This document shows positions 40,833 through 50,231 of a stretch of DNA of 64,000 nucleotides, in pieces (position 1 is the first letter of the stretch; each line of letters begins with the position of its first letter). Where the stretch lies: contig NZ_LN890655.1 of the NCBI RefSeq assembly GCF_900066015.1, positions 496,001 through 560,000 of the forward strand, written 5' to 3'. This stretch comes from Candidatus Promineifilum breve. Lineage in GTDB: Bacteria > Chloroflexota > Anaerolineae > Promineifilales > Promineifilaceae. The notes under the pieces are model-generated. The model was not told where the DNA came from. It searched no databases and saw only the letters and a list, made by a program, of their open reading frames with translations. Position numbers and translations under genes: made by a program.

Positions 40833-41849
40833 TCATTGATAGCGCTCGTGGATATTAGGCACCAGATATTCATCGAAGGCGCGTTGCAGGCCATAGGCCG
40901 GCGCCCAGCCCCAATCCTGGCGCGCCGCCGTATCATCCAGTTCGGCCGGCCAGCTATCGACGATCCCCTGTCGTTGCCAGTCGGGTTCAAATGTCACCTC
41001 GGCCTCGGGGAACGCGCCCATGACCTGATCGCGAAAGTCGGCGGCCGAGAGGGTGAAGCTGGTGACGTTGTAGACGGAACGGCTCAGGCTTTCGGCCGGC
41101 GCGGCGGCCAGTTGCAGCAGGGCGGTCACGGCGTCGGGCATGGCCATGAACGGCAGTTCGCTGTCCTCGCGCACGAAGCAGGCATAGGGCCGGCCCTGGG
41201 CCGCGGCGTGGAGCATCTCCGGGCCGTAATCGGTCGTGCCGCCCGAGGGCACGGTGTAGGCGCTGATCAGGCCGGGGAAGCGCAGGCTGCGGAAATCGAG
41301 CATGACCGGCTTGCTGGCCGATAGCTGCTGGTAATGTTTGCTATAGTAAATACCTAGTTGCTCGCAATAGAGCTTGTTGCAGCCGTACATCGTCGTGGGG
41401 TTGTTCCACTGCCACTCCTTGACGCGCCGGTCGCGGGCCTTCATCGCCAGCGTGGGCAGGCCATAGGCGGCGATGGAACTGGGGAAGATGAAGCTGACCG
41501 GCTTGCCGCGGCGCTGCGATTGCTCGGCGGCGACCTGGAACAGGGCCAACGTGCCATCGACGTTCACCTGATGGGCCAGTTCGGGCGAGAATTCGCTGCG
41601 CGTGGACAGGAGCGCCGCCAGATGAAAGATCATTTCGAAGTCATACTCCGTCACCAGCCGGGCCAGGAGCTTATGATCGAGAATATCGCCGCTCATATGG
41701 GTGCAAAGCCGCAGCAGTTCCGGCGGGATGGCGTGGAGATCAAGCGTCAGCAGCGGCAAGGACGAGGTCTGCGCCAGACTGTTGATGAGCGCCTGACCGA
41801 TTTCACCGGATGCGCCGGTGATCAGAATGGCTTTTTTTCGCATCATCAC
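40833..41849 (-). CDS. NAD-dependent L-threonine 3-dehydrogenase, SDR (epimerase-like) type
   Basis: A 338-residue extended short-chain dehydrogenase. The NAD site is ITGASGEIGQAL at about 9-20, the catalytic Ser and Tyr are in FPSSIAAYG and NPTTMYGCNK, and RFPGLISAYTVPSGGTTDY is characteristic of SDR-type threonine dehydrogenases. It would oxidise threonine to 2-amino-3-oxobutyrate. Three consecutive Met codons open the gene. A CACAGAG-type palindrome lies directly upstream. Confidence 0.85.
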   Translation of the reverse strand: MMMRKKAILITGASGEIGQALINSLAQTSSLPLLTLDLHAIPPELLRLCTHMSGDILDHKLLARLVTEYDFEMIFHLAALLSTRSEFSPELAHQVNVDGTLALFQVAAEQSQRRGKPVSFIFPSSIAAYGLPTLAMKARDRRVKEWQWNNPTTMYGCNKLYCEQLGIYYSKHYQQLSASKPVMLDFRSLRFPGLISAYTVPSGGTTDYGPEMLHAAAQGRPYACFVREDSELPFMAMPDAVTALLQLAAAPAESLSRSVYNVTSFTLSAADFRDQVMGAFPEAEVTFEPDWQRQGIVDSWPAELDDTAARQDWGWAPAYGLQRAFDEYLVPNIHERYQ

Positions 41850-41874
41850 AAGCTCCTATGGGTTGTGGGAATGG

Positions 41875-41970
41875 AGACACAGAGTACACAGAGCGTTCAC
41901 TGAGATTCACAGAGGAAGCGTCTGTTTTCTCTCAGTGTTCTCCGTGACTTCTCTGTGATCTCTGTGTCCG
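41875..41970. repeat. ACACAGAG/CTCTGTGT palindromic repeat, copy 2
   Basis: Alternating CACAGAG and CTCTGTG motifs around a TCTGTTTTCTCT centre make an imperfect hairpin in the 270-bp gap between divergent genes. The remainder of the gap holds only a -10-like TATACT. Confidence 0.7.
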
Positions 41971-42018
41971 TATTTGACAACTGAATAACCCTGGTATGGC
42001 GACCGATGCTCGCCATGT

Positions 42019-42024
42019 TATACT
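42019..42024 (+). promoter_or_regulatory. -10 element of the flippase-like gene
   Basis: TATACT about 95 bp before the chosen ATG, downstream of the palindromic repeat; no good -35 is seen. Confidence 0.4.
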
Positions 42025-42119
42025 CACCCCTGGTATTTTACCGAGATTCTCAAATAACCGTAAGCGCGTGCTGGATTTCCGCAACGAATATTCCCGGGAA
42101 GCGGCGCGCGGGGATTAGC

Positions 42120-43451
42120 ATGCGTCAACGCGAGATATTCTGGTTCTGGCTGCCTCTGTTCGCCAGTTGGTTATTGATGACCGCCGAAGGGCCGCTCATC
42201 TCGGCCGCCATCAACCGCTTGCCCGACGAAGTGATTATGCTGGCGGCCATGGGCATCGTCACCAGCCTATCGGTCACCATCGAAAGCCCGATCATCAATC
42301 TGCTGGCGACTTCGACCGCGCTGGTGCGCGACTACAGCTCCTACCGGCTGGTGCGACGCTTCACCATTCATTGGTGTCTGGCCCTGACGGTGTTGGCGAT
42401 TTTGGTGGCCTATACGCCTCTCTTCGACCTCATCGTCTATCGCTGGCTCGACCTGCCGGCGGAAATCGCCCGCTGGGTGCGGCCGGGGATGCAGATCATG
42501 ATCTTCTGGAGCGCGGCCATCGGTTGGCGGCGCTTTCTGCAAGGAATCATGATCCGCCATCAGGCGACGCGACAGGTGGCCTATGGCACGGCTGTGCGGC
42601 TGCTGGCGTCGGGTGGGGTGGTCATCGCCCTGGCGGTTTGGGGCCGCTGGCCGGGGGTCATCATCGGCGCGCTGGGCCTCATGGCCGGCGTCCTGGCCGA
42701 AGCCACCTACGCCACGCTGGCCGTGCGGCCGATTCTGCGCGGCGCGCTGGCCCCCACGGCTCCCGCGGCCGAAGGCAAACCGTTGACCTACCGCTATCTG
42801 TTCAAGTTCCACATGCCGCTGGCGGCCACGTCGTTGCTCGTGTTGTTGATGCAGCCGATGGTCACGTCCAGTCTGGCCCGGCTGGACAACCCTACCCAAT
42901 CGCTGGCCGCCTGGCCGGTGCTGTTCCAGGTGCTGCTGATGGCCCGCGCCGCGGCGTTGGCCCTGCCCGAGGTCGTGATTGCCCTGCATCACGGGGCGCG
43001 CACGTTTAACCCCATCCGCCGCTTCACTCTGCTGATGACCGGCATCGTGACCGTGGCCTTCGTCGCCTTCGTCATGACGCCGCTGGCCGAGTGGTACGTT
43101 TTCCAGGTGCAGGATATGACGCCGGATGTCGGGCCGTTGGCGCTGTCGAGCATGATCCTCTTCCTGCCCTTCCCGGCGCTGGCCGTCCTCACCTCGTGGC
43201 TGCGCGGGTTGCTCATCCAGAGCCGCCACACGCGTTATGTCAATTTGGGCATGGCGATCAATCTGACGATCACCGGCATTACCCTGGCCGTCGGCGTCGC
43301 CCGGCAATGGCCGGGACTGCCCACGGCGGCGCTGGCCCTGAATCTGTCGTCGCTGGGCGAGGTCGTCTATCTGGCCTGGCGCACCCAACAAACCCTGCCG
43401 CTGGAGTTGACGCTGTTCGGCTCCGCCAAAATCCAGACTTCCCAAACCTGA
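42120..43451 (+). CDS. Polytopic membrane protein, MOP/flippase-like
   Basis: A 443-residue protein with about 12 hydrophobic segments, beginning FWFWLPLFASWLLMTAEGPLI. The layout (paired helices, GPLISAAI in TM1 and PMVTSSLARLDNP in the seventh region, an internal duplication) resembles MATE/polysaccharide-flippase carriers and ANK-type transporters. I cannot assign a substrate. ATG 42120 follows GGGGAT; the upstream 38 codons overlap the promoter and look non-coding. An MBL-fold hydrolase gene starts 9 bp downstream. Confidence 0.65.
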   Translation: MRQREIFWFWLPLFASWLLMTAEGPLISAAINRLPDEVIMLAAMGIVTSLSVTIESPIINLLATSTALVRDYSSYRLVRRFTIHWCLALTVLAILVAYTPLFDLIVYRWLDLPAEIARWVRPGMQIMIFWSAAIGWRRFLQGIMIRHQATRQVAYGTAVRLLASGGVVIALAVWGRWPGVIIGALGLMAGVLAEATYATLAVRPILRGALAPTAPAAEGKPLTYRYLFKFHMPLAATSLLVLLMQPMVTSSLARLDNPTQSLAAWPVLFQVLLMARAAALALPEVVIALHHGARTFNPIRRFTLLMTGIVTVAFVAFVMTPLAEWYVFQVQDMTPDVGPLALSSMILFLPFPALAVLTSWLRGLLIQSRHTRYVNLGMAINLTITGITLAVGVARQWPGLPTAALALNLSSLGEVVYLAWRTQQTLPLELTLFGSAKIQTSQT

Positions 43452-43460
43452 GAAATCGCC

Positions 43461-44090
43461 ATGATCCGTATCCTGCAACTGCCGCTTGGCCCCCTTCAAA
43501 CCAACTGCTACGTGCTGGCCGACCTGGACACCAAACAGGCGGCGGTGATCGACCCCTCTTGGGACGGCCGGGCCATCGCCGAACAGGCGCGCCAACAGGG
43601 CTGGACGATCAGCCACATCCTGCTGACCCACACCCATTTCGATCACGTCGGCGGCCTGGCGGAATTGAAAGCGCTCAGCGGCGCACCGATCTACGTCCAC
43701 CCCGACGCCACGGCCATGCTGAGCAATGCCCCACGGGCGGCGATGATCTGGGGCATCACCATCGACCCGCCGCCACCGCCGGATGTGCTGTTGCAGGGCG
43801 ACGAGACGATTCAAGTGGGCACGTTGCTGCTGGACGTTCTCTACACGCCGGGCCACGCGCCGGGCCACGTCTGCTTCCATCTGGCGGCCGAAAAGGTTCT
43901 ATTCGACGGGGACGTGCTGTTCCAGGACAGCATCGGCCGCACCGACCTGCCGGGCGGCGATTACGATCTGCTGCTGACCAGCATTCGCGACAAGCTGTTA
44001 CCCTTGCCCGACGAAACGGCGGTGCTCTCCGGCCACGGCCCGGCCACCACCATCGGCGACGAACGGCGGACGAACCCGTTTTTGACTTAG
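43461..44090 (+). CDS. MBL-fold metallohydrolase, glyoxalase II-like
   Basis: A 209-residue metallo-beta-lactamase-fold hydrolase. Motifs are THTHFDHVGG (metal site), a His in TPGHAPGHVCF, an Asp in LFDGDVLF and a final His in LSGHGPATTIG. The opening LPLGPLQTNCYVL is typical of the YcbL/GloB-like subgroup acting on thioesters or sulfur compounds. The substrate is unknown. It is likely co-transcribed with the upstream membrane protein. Confidence 0.9.
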   Translation: MIRILQLPLGPLQTNCYVLADLDTKQAAVIDPSWDGRAIAEQARQQGWTISHILLTHTHFDHVGGLAELKALSGAPIYVHPDATAMLSNAPRAAMIWGITIDPPPPPDVLLQGDETIQVGTLLLDVLYTPGHAPGHVCFHLAAEKVLFDGDVLFQDSIGRTDLPGGDYDLLLTSIRDKLLPLPDETAVLSGHGPATTIGDERRTNPFLT

Positions 44091-44126
44091 GCGTTGCGGG
44101 AAAATGATTTCACCACGGATAAGGGG

Positions 44127-44181
44127 TACGAAATCCGTTTTTATCCGTACCGAATCAGCGTCCTATCCGTAGCCAATTCTT
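44127..44181. repeat. Palindromic intergenic repeat, ATCCGTAGCCAATTC family, copy 1
   Basis: GGTACG/CGTACC arms enclose an ATCCG-rich centre. The tail ATCCGTAGCCAATTCTT (44165-44181) is identical to the end of the longer palindrome at 59281-59372. It lies between convergent genes. Confidence 0.6.
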
Positions 44182-44190
44182 TAATCTTCA

Positions 44191-45525
44191 TCATTCGCCG
44201 GCTGGTTCCGGCGTGGGCGTGAAGGTTGGGCGGGGCGTGGCCGTCGGCACGGCTCCCTGCCACAGGAAGCTGGCCGGGGCGCTGCTGTTGCCGCCAAAGG
44301 TGTAGATAAAGCCGCCGTCACTGCGCCGCCCGGTCACGCGCACGATGCTGACCGCCCACGCCATCCGGCGCATCTCGTCCAGTGCCGGCCGCCATTCGGC
44401 CGGGACGCGGAAAGAGGGGTCGCGGGTGAAGCCACGCCGGGGCAGGCTATCCCGGTTGTCGGCGTCGCGCAGCTCGACCATATACCACTCATCGGCGGCC
44501 AGATTCTGCCCGGCCGTCCATTGCATGACGATCGGCGCGGCGGGATCGGCCACGGTCGCGCCGTCCACCGGATAGAGGAGCGCCGGCCCGTCGGGCGGCG
44601 GCGTCAATGACGGCGTGGGCGACGGCCCGGCGGTGGGCGGGATGGCATCGCCATAGACGATCTTGGGAATGCACAGCGTGTCGCCCGGCTGGAGAAGCTG
44701 GATCGATTCCTGGGTCTGCCGGTTGACAGTGATGATAGCCTCCAGCGGCACGCCCTTCAGTGCCGACAGGCCATAGGCCGAATCGCCGGACTGGATGACG
44801 ATGATCTCGCAATTGGTGGCGTCGGCCATGATCTGCTCGCCATTGATCTCCAGCAAGATAGATTCCAGTGGCGGCGTGGCCGTGGGCCAGGGGATGACCA
44901 GCGACTGGCCAGATTGAATCGGCGTGTTGATGTCGAAGCCGTTGCTCTGGGCGATGCTATCGGCCGAGATGCGATAGAGGAGCGACAGGCCGAACAGCGT
45001 TTCGCCGGCGGCCACGGTGTGGGCGCGCGGGTCGCGCGGCGTGCCGGTGGGCGCGGGCGTCTCCGTGGGCGGCAGCGTGGCGCTGGGCGGGGCCGTCTCC
45101 GAGGGCAGCGGCGTCCAGGTCGGCGTGGCGGTAATCGTCGGCGGCAGCGGCGTTGTCGTGGGGATGAAGGCGGCCATGACCGTCGGCCCCTGATCGCGCA
45201 GGGCCAGCCAACCGATACCCAGTGACGCCACGACCGCGGCGGCCACGACCCAGAACAGAAGCGACGACCGGGATTCGCGCACGGTCGACGTGATCTCCGT
45301 CGGCATAGCCTCTTCCACTACCGGCGGCGCGGGCGGTTCCGATGCGACGGGTTGGGCAACGGTTGGCTGTTCAACTAAGGTTTGCTCGACGACGGGTTGC
45401 GGGGCGAGAGCGCGCGGGAAGCCGCACATGAGGCACTTCTCCGCGCCATCGGGCACAACCGTGTCGCAGCGCGGACACCGGTATGGGGCCGCTCCCGCCG
45501 TCTGGATGCTCGTTTTTTTGCTCAT
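44191..45525 (-). CDS. Membrane protein with zinc ribbon and two LysM domains
   Basis: A 444-residue protein. An N-terminal zinc ribbon (CPRCDTVVPDGAEKCLMC, about 18-37) is followed by a Pro/Val-rich stretch, a single membrane helix near 88-110, a Thr/Pro linker and two LysM modules (HTVAAGETLFGLSLLY..., IVIQSGDSAYGLSAL...). The C-terminal domain of about 130 residues is unrecognised. The layout puts the zinc ribbon inside the cell and the LysM domains on peptidoglycan. The final 15 residues are a Thr/Pro tail. Confidence 0.85.
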   Translation of the reverse strand: MSKKTSIQTAGAAPYRCPRCDTVVPDGAEKCLMCGFPRALAPQPVVEQTLVEQPTVAQPVASEPPAPPVVEEAMPTEITSTVRESRSSLLFWVVAAAVVASLGIGWLALRDQGPTVMAAFIPTTTPLPPTITATPTWTPLPSETAPPSATLPPTETPAPTGTPRDPRAHTVAAGETLFGLSLLYRISADSIAQSNGFDINTPIQSGQSLVIPWPTATPPLESILLEINGEQIMADATNCEIIVIQSGDSAYGLSALKGVPLEAIITVNRQTQESIQLLQPGDTLCIPKIVYGDAIPPTAGPSPTPSLTPPPDGPALLYPVDGATVADPAAPIVMQWTAGQNLAADEWYMVELRDADNRDSLPRRGFTRDPSFRVPAEWRPALDEMRRMAWAVSIVRVTGRRSDGGFIYTFGGNSSAPASFLWQGAVPTATPRPTFTPTPEPAGE

Positions 45526-45735
45526 ACGCCTACAACTGTCAACCGGGCATTATAGCCGCTGGCTTTCCCCGGCTCAAACCCCGGTAAGGCCGCGCTCATA
45601 ATTCTGCACGTTTGAGAAATCTGGTACAATAGGCGCTGTTCGCCCCGGCGACCGCGATGTTTACCAATTTCCCGGGGGACGCCCGGCGTTACCCTCGTAT
45701 GCCCCACGGCAAACCACACAGACGGAAAGAATGCT

Positions 45736-46743
45736 ATGGCCGATCTTAATACATCCTACCTGGACCTTGCCCTCAAATCGCCGCTAGTCGTCTCATCCAA
45801 TCCTCTTACCTACGATTTGGACAACCTGCGTCGTCTGGAGGCGGCCGGCGCCGGCGCGGTCGTCCTCTACTCCTTATTCGAGGAACAGATTGAACTGGCG
45901 GAACTGGGTTTCGCCGATTATTACAAGTCCCACAGCGACGAATTGCCCGAGGCCATTCGCCACGTGGCGGCCATGAAAGAGTACAATCAGGGGGCCGGCA
46001 GCTATCTGGCCCATTTGTATCAGGCCAAGCATGCCCTCTCGATCCCCGTCATCGGCAGCCTGAACGGCTATTATAGCAGCGGTTGGACGCGTTACGCCCG
46101 GCTCATCGAGGCCGCCGGGGCCGACGCGCTGGAACTCAATATCTACTACATGCCGACCAAGCTCCACATCTCCGGGGCCGACGTGGAGCAGATGTACATC
46201 GACCTGGTGCGCGATGTGACCCAATCGGTGCGCATCCCGGTGGCGGTGAAGCTCAGCCCCTATTTCAGCGCCATGGCGAATATGGCCCGCCGTCTGACCG
46301 GCGCGGGGGCGAGCGGTCTGGTGCTGTTCAACCGCTTCTACCAGCCCGATTTCGACGTGGTTAATCGGGCTGTCGTGCCCACGCTCGACCTGAGCATTTC
46401 CAGCGAGTTGCGCCTGCGGCTGCGCTGGGTGGCCTTGCTGGCCGGGGAGATCGAGGCCGATCTGGCGATCACCGGCGGCGTGCATTCGGCCGAAGACGTG
46501 GTGAAAAGCCTCATGGCCGGGGCCAACGTGGCGATGATGGCCTCGGCGCTCATCCAGCGCGGCATCGATCATCTGGCCGTCGTGAAGAGCGATTTGAATC
46601 AGTGGCTCGATCAGAATGGCTATGCCTCCGTCAAGGAAATTCGCGGCCTGCTCAGCCACGCCCAGATCGGCGACACGGCCGCACTGGAACGGGCGAACTA
46701 TCTCAACGTGCTACGCACCGCCCGGAGCAAGAAGGAATCGTAG
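45736..46743 (+). CDS. Dihydroorotate dehydrogenase-like flavoprotein, copy 2
   Basis: A 335-residue paralogue of the gene at 11470, similar along its whole length ([46 protein letters not shown]). The catalytic loop reads ELNIYYMPTK, again without the Cys/Ser base of true dihydroorotate dehydrogenases. It stands apart from nifJ, upstream of a molybdenum hydroxylase. A -10-like TACAAT lies at 45625-45630, and AAAGAA precedes the ATG. Function unknown; FMN binding is inferred from the fold. Confidence 0.83.
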   Translation: MADLNTSYLDLALKSPLVVSSNPLTYDLDNLRRLEAAGAGAVVLYSLFEEQIELAELGFADYYKSHSDELPEAIRHVAAMKEYNQGAGSYLAHLYQAKHALSIPVIGSLNGYYSSGWTRYARLIEAAGADALELNIYYMPTKLHISGADVEQMYIDLVRDVTQSVRIPVAVKLSPYFSAMANMARRLTGAGASGLVLFNRFYQPDFDVVNRAVVPTLDLSISSELRLRLRWVALLAGEIEADLAITGGVHSAEDVVKSLMAGANVAMMASALIQRGIDHLAVVKSDLNQWLDQNGYASVKEIRGLLSHAQIGDTAALERANYLNVLRTARSKKES

Positions 46744-46811
46744 ACACGTCCACTTTTATCAATGCGCTGCTTGATCGGTAAGCCATCAGGCGGGCAACCG
46801 GAGACGACCCC

Positions 46812-49793
46812 ATGTCGGTCACCCTACACGTAAACGGGCGCGACGAGGAATTCCCCGCCCTTCTCAGCGACACCTTGCGCGATGCGCTACGCCACGGCGG
46901 CTACGTCAGCGTGCGCTTCGGCAGCCACTCCGGCGAAACCGGCGCGGCGGCGATCCTGCTCGACGGCCGTCTGGTCAGCGCCGATACCCTGCTCGTCGGT
47001 CAGGCCGCCGGCCACCGCATCGAGACGATTGAGGGGCTGAACGCGCGCGTGGGCGAACTGCACCCACTGCAACAAGCGTTCATCGAGACGGGGGCCATCC
47101 AGTCGGGCTATTCGACGCCGGCCATGATCCTGGCCGCCAAGGCGCTGCTCGACCGCAACCTTAACCCCACCGAGTCCGAAGTGCGCGACGCGCTATCGGG
47201 CGTGCTGTGCCGCGAGACGGGCTATTTGCGGCCGGTTATGGCCGTGCTGCGCGCCGCGGCCGTGCTGCGCGGCGAGGAACCGCCGCCGGGCGTCGATCCG
47301 CAGGTGGTCGATGCCGGCTACCTGGTCACTGCCTTCCCCGTCGATGAGGATGGGGATACCGAGGGCGACGTGCCCGAACCGCCCGACCCGCCGGCCCACG
47401 GCGTCTTCGGCCCGACAACGCAGACCCGCAGCCACACCGTCCTCGTCCTGCATAGCAACACCGGCCCGGAGACGAAGGTTGTGGGCAAGTCGGAAACGAA
47501 GGTCGATGCCGTGAAGCTGGCTAAGGGCAACCCGGCCTTTGTCGACGACATCGAGCTGCGCGGCATGCTCTATGCCCGCCTGCTGACCAGCCCCCACGCC
47601 CACGCCCGCATCCGCGACATCGACGACAGCGCGGCGTTGGCGCTGCCGGGCGTGCGGGCCGTCATCCATTACAAGAACGTGGCCCGGGTCAAGTACGCTT
47701 CCGGCGGGCAGTCGTACCCCAACCCGCCGCCGCACGATCAGGTCAGCTTTGACAATAAGGTGCGCTACGTGGGCGACCGGGTGGCGGCCGTGGCCGCCGA
47801 TACGCTGGAAATCGCCGAGGCGGCGCTCAAATTGATCGCCGTCGATTACGAGATATTGCCCGCCGTCTTTGACGAGCGCGAGGCGATCCGGCCGGGCGCG
47901 CCGGTCATCCACGACGAGAGCGACACGCAGGGCATCCACGACGCCGCGCACAATCTCGTCCATCACATCTACGCCGAACTGGGCGACGTGGCCCAGGGCT
48001 ATGCCGAGGCCGACCACGTCTTCGAGCACAGCTACTACACCCACCAGGTGCAGCAAGCGCCCATCGAACCCCACATCGCCATCAGCTGGTGGGACGCCGA
48101 TGAGCGGCTGGTCATCCGTACCTCGACCCAGGTGCCGTTCCACGTCCGGCGCATGGTGGCCCCGCTGTTGGGCTTGCCGGTCGGCCGCATCCGGGTCATC
48201 AAGCCGCGCATCGGCGGCGGCTTCGGCGTGAAGCAGGAGATGCTCATCGAGGACATCGTCGGCCATCTGACCATCGCCACCGGGCGGCCGGTACGTCTGG
48301 AGCTGACCCGCGCCGAGGAATTCCACAGCAGCCGCACCCGTCACCCGGAGACGATCACCTACAAGACCGGCGTCATGGCCGACGGCACGCTCCACAGTAT
48401 GGAGATGATCGTGCTGGGCAACACCGGGGCCTATGGGACGCATGGCCTGACCGTGCTGACCGTCTCCGGCCTGCGCGGTCTCAGCAGCTACAACTGCCCC
48501 AATCGCAAGTTCGATTGCCGGGTCGTCTATACCAACCTGCCCGTGCCGGGAGCCTATCGCGGCTATGGTGGGCCGCAGGCGCTGTTTGCGCTGGAGTCCC
48601 ACATGGACGAGATCGCCCACACGCTGGGCCTCGATCCGATTGAGTTCCGCCGCAAGAACTGGGTGCAGGCCGGCGACACGCTGCCGATGGCCGTGCTGCT
48701 GGGCGAAGGCGAGAAGAAGACGGTCGTCGATGCGCCGGTTATCCAGTCGTGCGGGCTGGACGAGTGCTTTGTGCAGGGCATGGCGGCCATCGGCTGGGAG
48801 CGCCGCGATGACCCCAACTGGCGCATTGTGCCCGGCAAGCCGCATCTCCGGCGCGGGCTGGGTGCGGCCATGGGCATGCACGGCACGGCCATCCCCGGCC
48901 TGGACATGGGCGGCGCGGCGATCAAGATCAACGACGACGGCTCGTTCAACGTTACCGTCGGCGCGACCGATCTGGGCACCGGCTCCGACACCATCCTGGC
49001 CCAGATGGCGGCCGAGGTGCTGGGCGTGCCCCTCAGCGACGTGATGATCTACTCCAGCGATACCGACATGACTCCCTTCGACACCGGGGCCTATGCCAGT
49101 TCCACGACCTACATCTCCGGCACGGCCGTCAAGCGCGCCGCCGAGGCGCTGGCCGAGCAAATCCGCGAGCGGGCGGCGCTCATGCTGGGCCTGGACGAGT
49201 GGGGCGACATCCGGCTGGAGAATCGCCAGGCCATCGCCGCCGACGGCCGCGCGGTGACGATGGAGAGCCTGGCTCTGCACTCGCTCCACCAGCACGACCA
49301 GCGCCAACTCATGGCCAGCGCGTCCTACGTCAGTTCGGCCTCGCCGCCGCCCTTCGCCGGGCAGTTCGCCGAGGTCGAGGTGGACACCGAGACGGGCCAG
49401 GTGACCGTGACCAAACTAATCATGGCCGTCGATGCCGGCGTGGTCATCAACCCGCTGACGGCCGCCGGCCAGGTGGAAGGCGGCATGGTGCAGGCGTTGG
49501 GCTACGGCCATTGCGAGGAGATGGCCTATGACGCCGACGGACGCATGGTCAACCCGGCCTTTGGGCCATACTACATCTATCGCGCCGACGAAATGCCCGA
49601 CCTGAAAGCCATCCTGGTGCAAACCCACGAGCCGACCGGGCCATTCGGGGCCAAGGCTATCGCCGAAATCCCCAAGGATGGCGTGGCTCCGGCCATCGCC
49701 AATGCCGTGTTCGACGCCACCGGGGCGCGGCTGCGACGTATCCCCTTTACGCCGCAACGGGTGTATGATACGCTGCATGAGGTAAAAGCCTGA
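46812..49793 (+). CDS. Molybdenum hydroxylase (xanthine dehydrogenase family) with cysteine-less 2Fe-2S domain
   Basis: A 993-residue single-chain protein. The first 160 residues align with the small 2Fe-2S subunit of molybdenum hydroxylases, but the cluster cysteines are replaced: GSHSGETGA stands where GCxxGxCGAC is expected, GAIQSGYSTPAM replaces QCGFCTPGM, and LCRETGY replaces LCRCTGY. From about 230 on is a full molybdopterin domain with IGGGFGVKQE, GAYRGYGGPQ, GTGSDTILAQ and a catalytic-type Glu in GAKAIAEIPKDGVAPAIANAV. The N-terminal domain probably keeps only a structural role, so electrons must leave by another route. No FAD subunit gene is adjacent. Substrate unknown; a selenium-dependent relative is possible but unproven. 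Confidence 0.85.
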   Translation: MSVTLHVNGRDEEFPALLSDTLRDALRHGGYVSVRFGSHSGETGAAAILLDGRLVSADTLLVGQAAGHRIETIEGLNARVGELHPLQQAFIETGAIQSGYSTPAMILAAKALLDRNLNPTESEVRDALSGVLCRETGYLRPVMAVLRAAAVLRGEEPPPGVDPQVVDAGYLVTAFPVDEDGDTEGDVPEPPDPPAHGVFGPTTQTRSHTVLVLHSNTGPETKVVGKSETKVDAVKLAKGNPAFVDDIELRGMLYARLLTSPHAHARIRDIDDSAALALPGVRAVIHYKNVARVKYASGGQSYPNPPPHDQVSFDNKVRYVGDRVAAVAADTLEIAEAALKLIAVDYEILPAVFDEREAIRPGAPVIHDESDTQGIHDAAHNLVHHIYAELGDVAQGYAEADHVFEHSYYTHQVQQAPIEPHIAISWWDADERLVIRTSTQVPFHVRRMVAPLLGLPVGRIRVIKPRIGGGFGVKQEMLIEDIVGHLTIATGRPVRLELTRAEEFHSSRTRHPETITYKTGVMADGTLHSMEMIVLGNTGAYGTHGLTVLTVSGLRGLSSYNCPNRKFDCRVVYTNLPVPGAYRGYGGPQALFALESHMDEIAHTLGLDPIEFRRKNWVQAGDTLPMAVLLGEGEKKTVVDAPVIQSCGLDECFVQGMAAIGWERRDDPNWRIVPGKPHLRRGLGAAMGMHGTAIPGLDMGGAAIKINDDGSFNVTVGATDLGTGSDTILAQMAAEVLGVPLSDVMIYSSDTDMTPFDTGAYASSTTYISGTAVKRAAEALAEQIRERAALMLGLDEWGDIRLENRQAIAADGRAVTMESLALHSLHQHDQRQLMASASYVSSASPPPFAGQFAEVEVDTETGQVTVTKLIMAVDAGVVINPLTAAGQVEGGMVQALGYGHCEEMAYDADGRMVNPAFGPYYIYRADEMPDLKAILVQTHEPTGPFGAKAIAEIPKDGVAPAIANAVFDATGARLRRIPFTPQRVYDTLHEVKA

Positions 49794-49820
49794 ATCGCTG
49801 TCGATGCCGGCTAGTTGTCT

Positions 49821-50231
49821 ATGGTCAGTGAAATAACGAACGTGGAAAAGCCGGATGGGCCAGGGCCGGCGCCCGCCTTTTCGCATTCTATCGAAGCCGA
49901 ATTCGCCCATATCCTGGATTATTACGGCGTCGCCTGGGAGTACGAGCCGCGCTCGTTCGTGCTGGAGCGCGACCCGGACGGCAGCGTCCGCGTGGCCTTC
50001 ACGCCGGACTTCTATTTGCCGGAGCAAGATCTGTTCGTTGAGCTAACCACCATGCGGCCGAAGCTGGTCACCAAGAAGAACCGCAAAATCAGGCAGATGC
50101 ACGAACTGTACCCGGAGATCAACATCCAACTCTGGAAGCGTAGCGATCTGCGGGCGTTGATGTTGCGCTTTGGGCTGGACGACGAGGCGGCGCGCATCAT
50201 GGGCACCGATGCCCAGAGCGACACGCCATGA
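49821..50231 (+). CDS. Small protein with PD-(D/E)XK nuclease-like motif
   Basis: A 136-residue protein. The pattern EYEPRSF, then FTPDFYLPEQDLFVELT with a following basic TKKNRKIRQM, resembles the PD-(D/E)XK fold: Asp of PDF, Glu of VELT and nearby Lys residues. I do not recognise the family, and activity is inference. ATG 49821 is chosen over an upstream TTG. Its TGA overlaps the ATG of the hypoxanthine phosphoribosyltransferase gene by 4 bp, so the pair are translationally coupled. Confidence 0.65.
   Translation: MVSEITNVEKPDGPGPAPAFSHSIEAEFAHILDYYGVAWEYEPRSFVLERDPDGSVRVAFTPDFYLPEQDLFVELTTMRPKLVTKKNRKIRQMHELYPEINIQLWKRSDLRALMLRFGLDDEAARIMGTDAQSDTP

Noticed and set aside
42267-43880. A 537-codon antisense frame over the flippase-like and MBL genes
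   Set aside because: It spans two genes on the other strand and is Gln/Arg-rich without domains, typical of a shadow frame.
47193-49307. A 704-codon open frame antisense to the molybdenum hydroxylase
   Set aside because: Shadow of a conserved coding frame; low-complexity Arg/His-rich translation and no start context.
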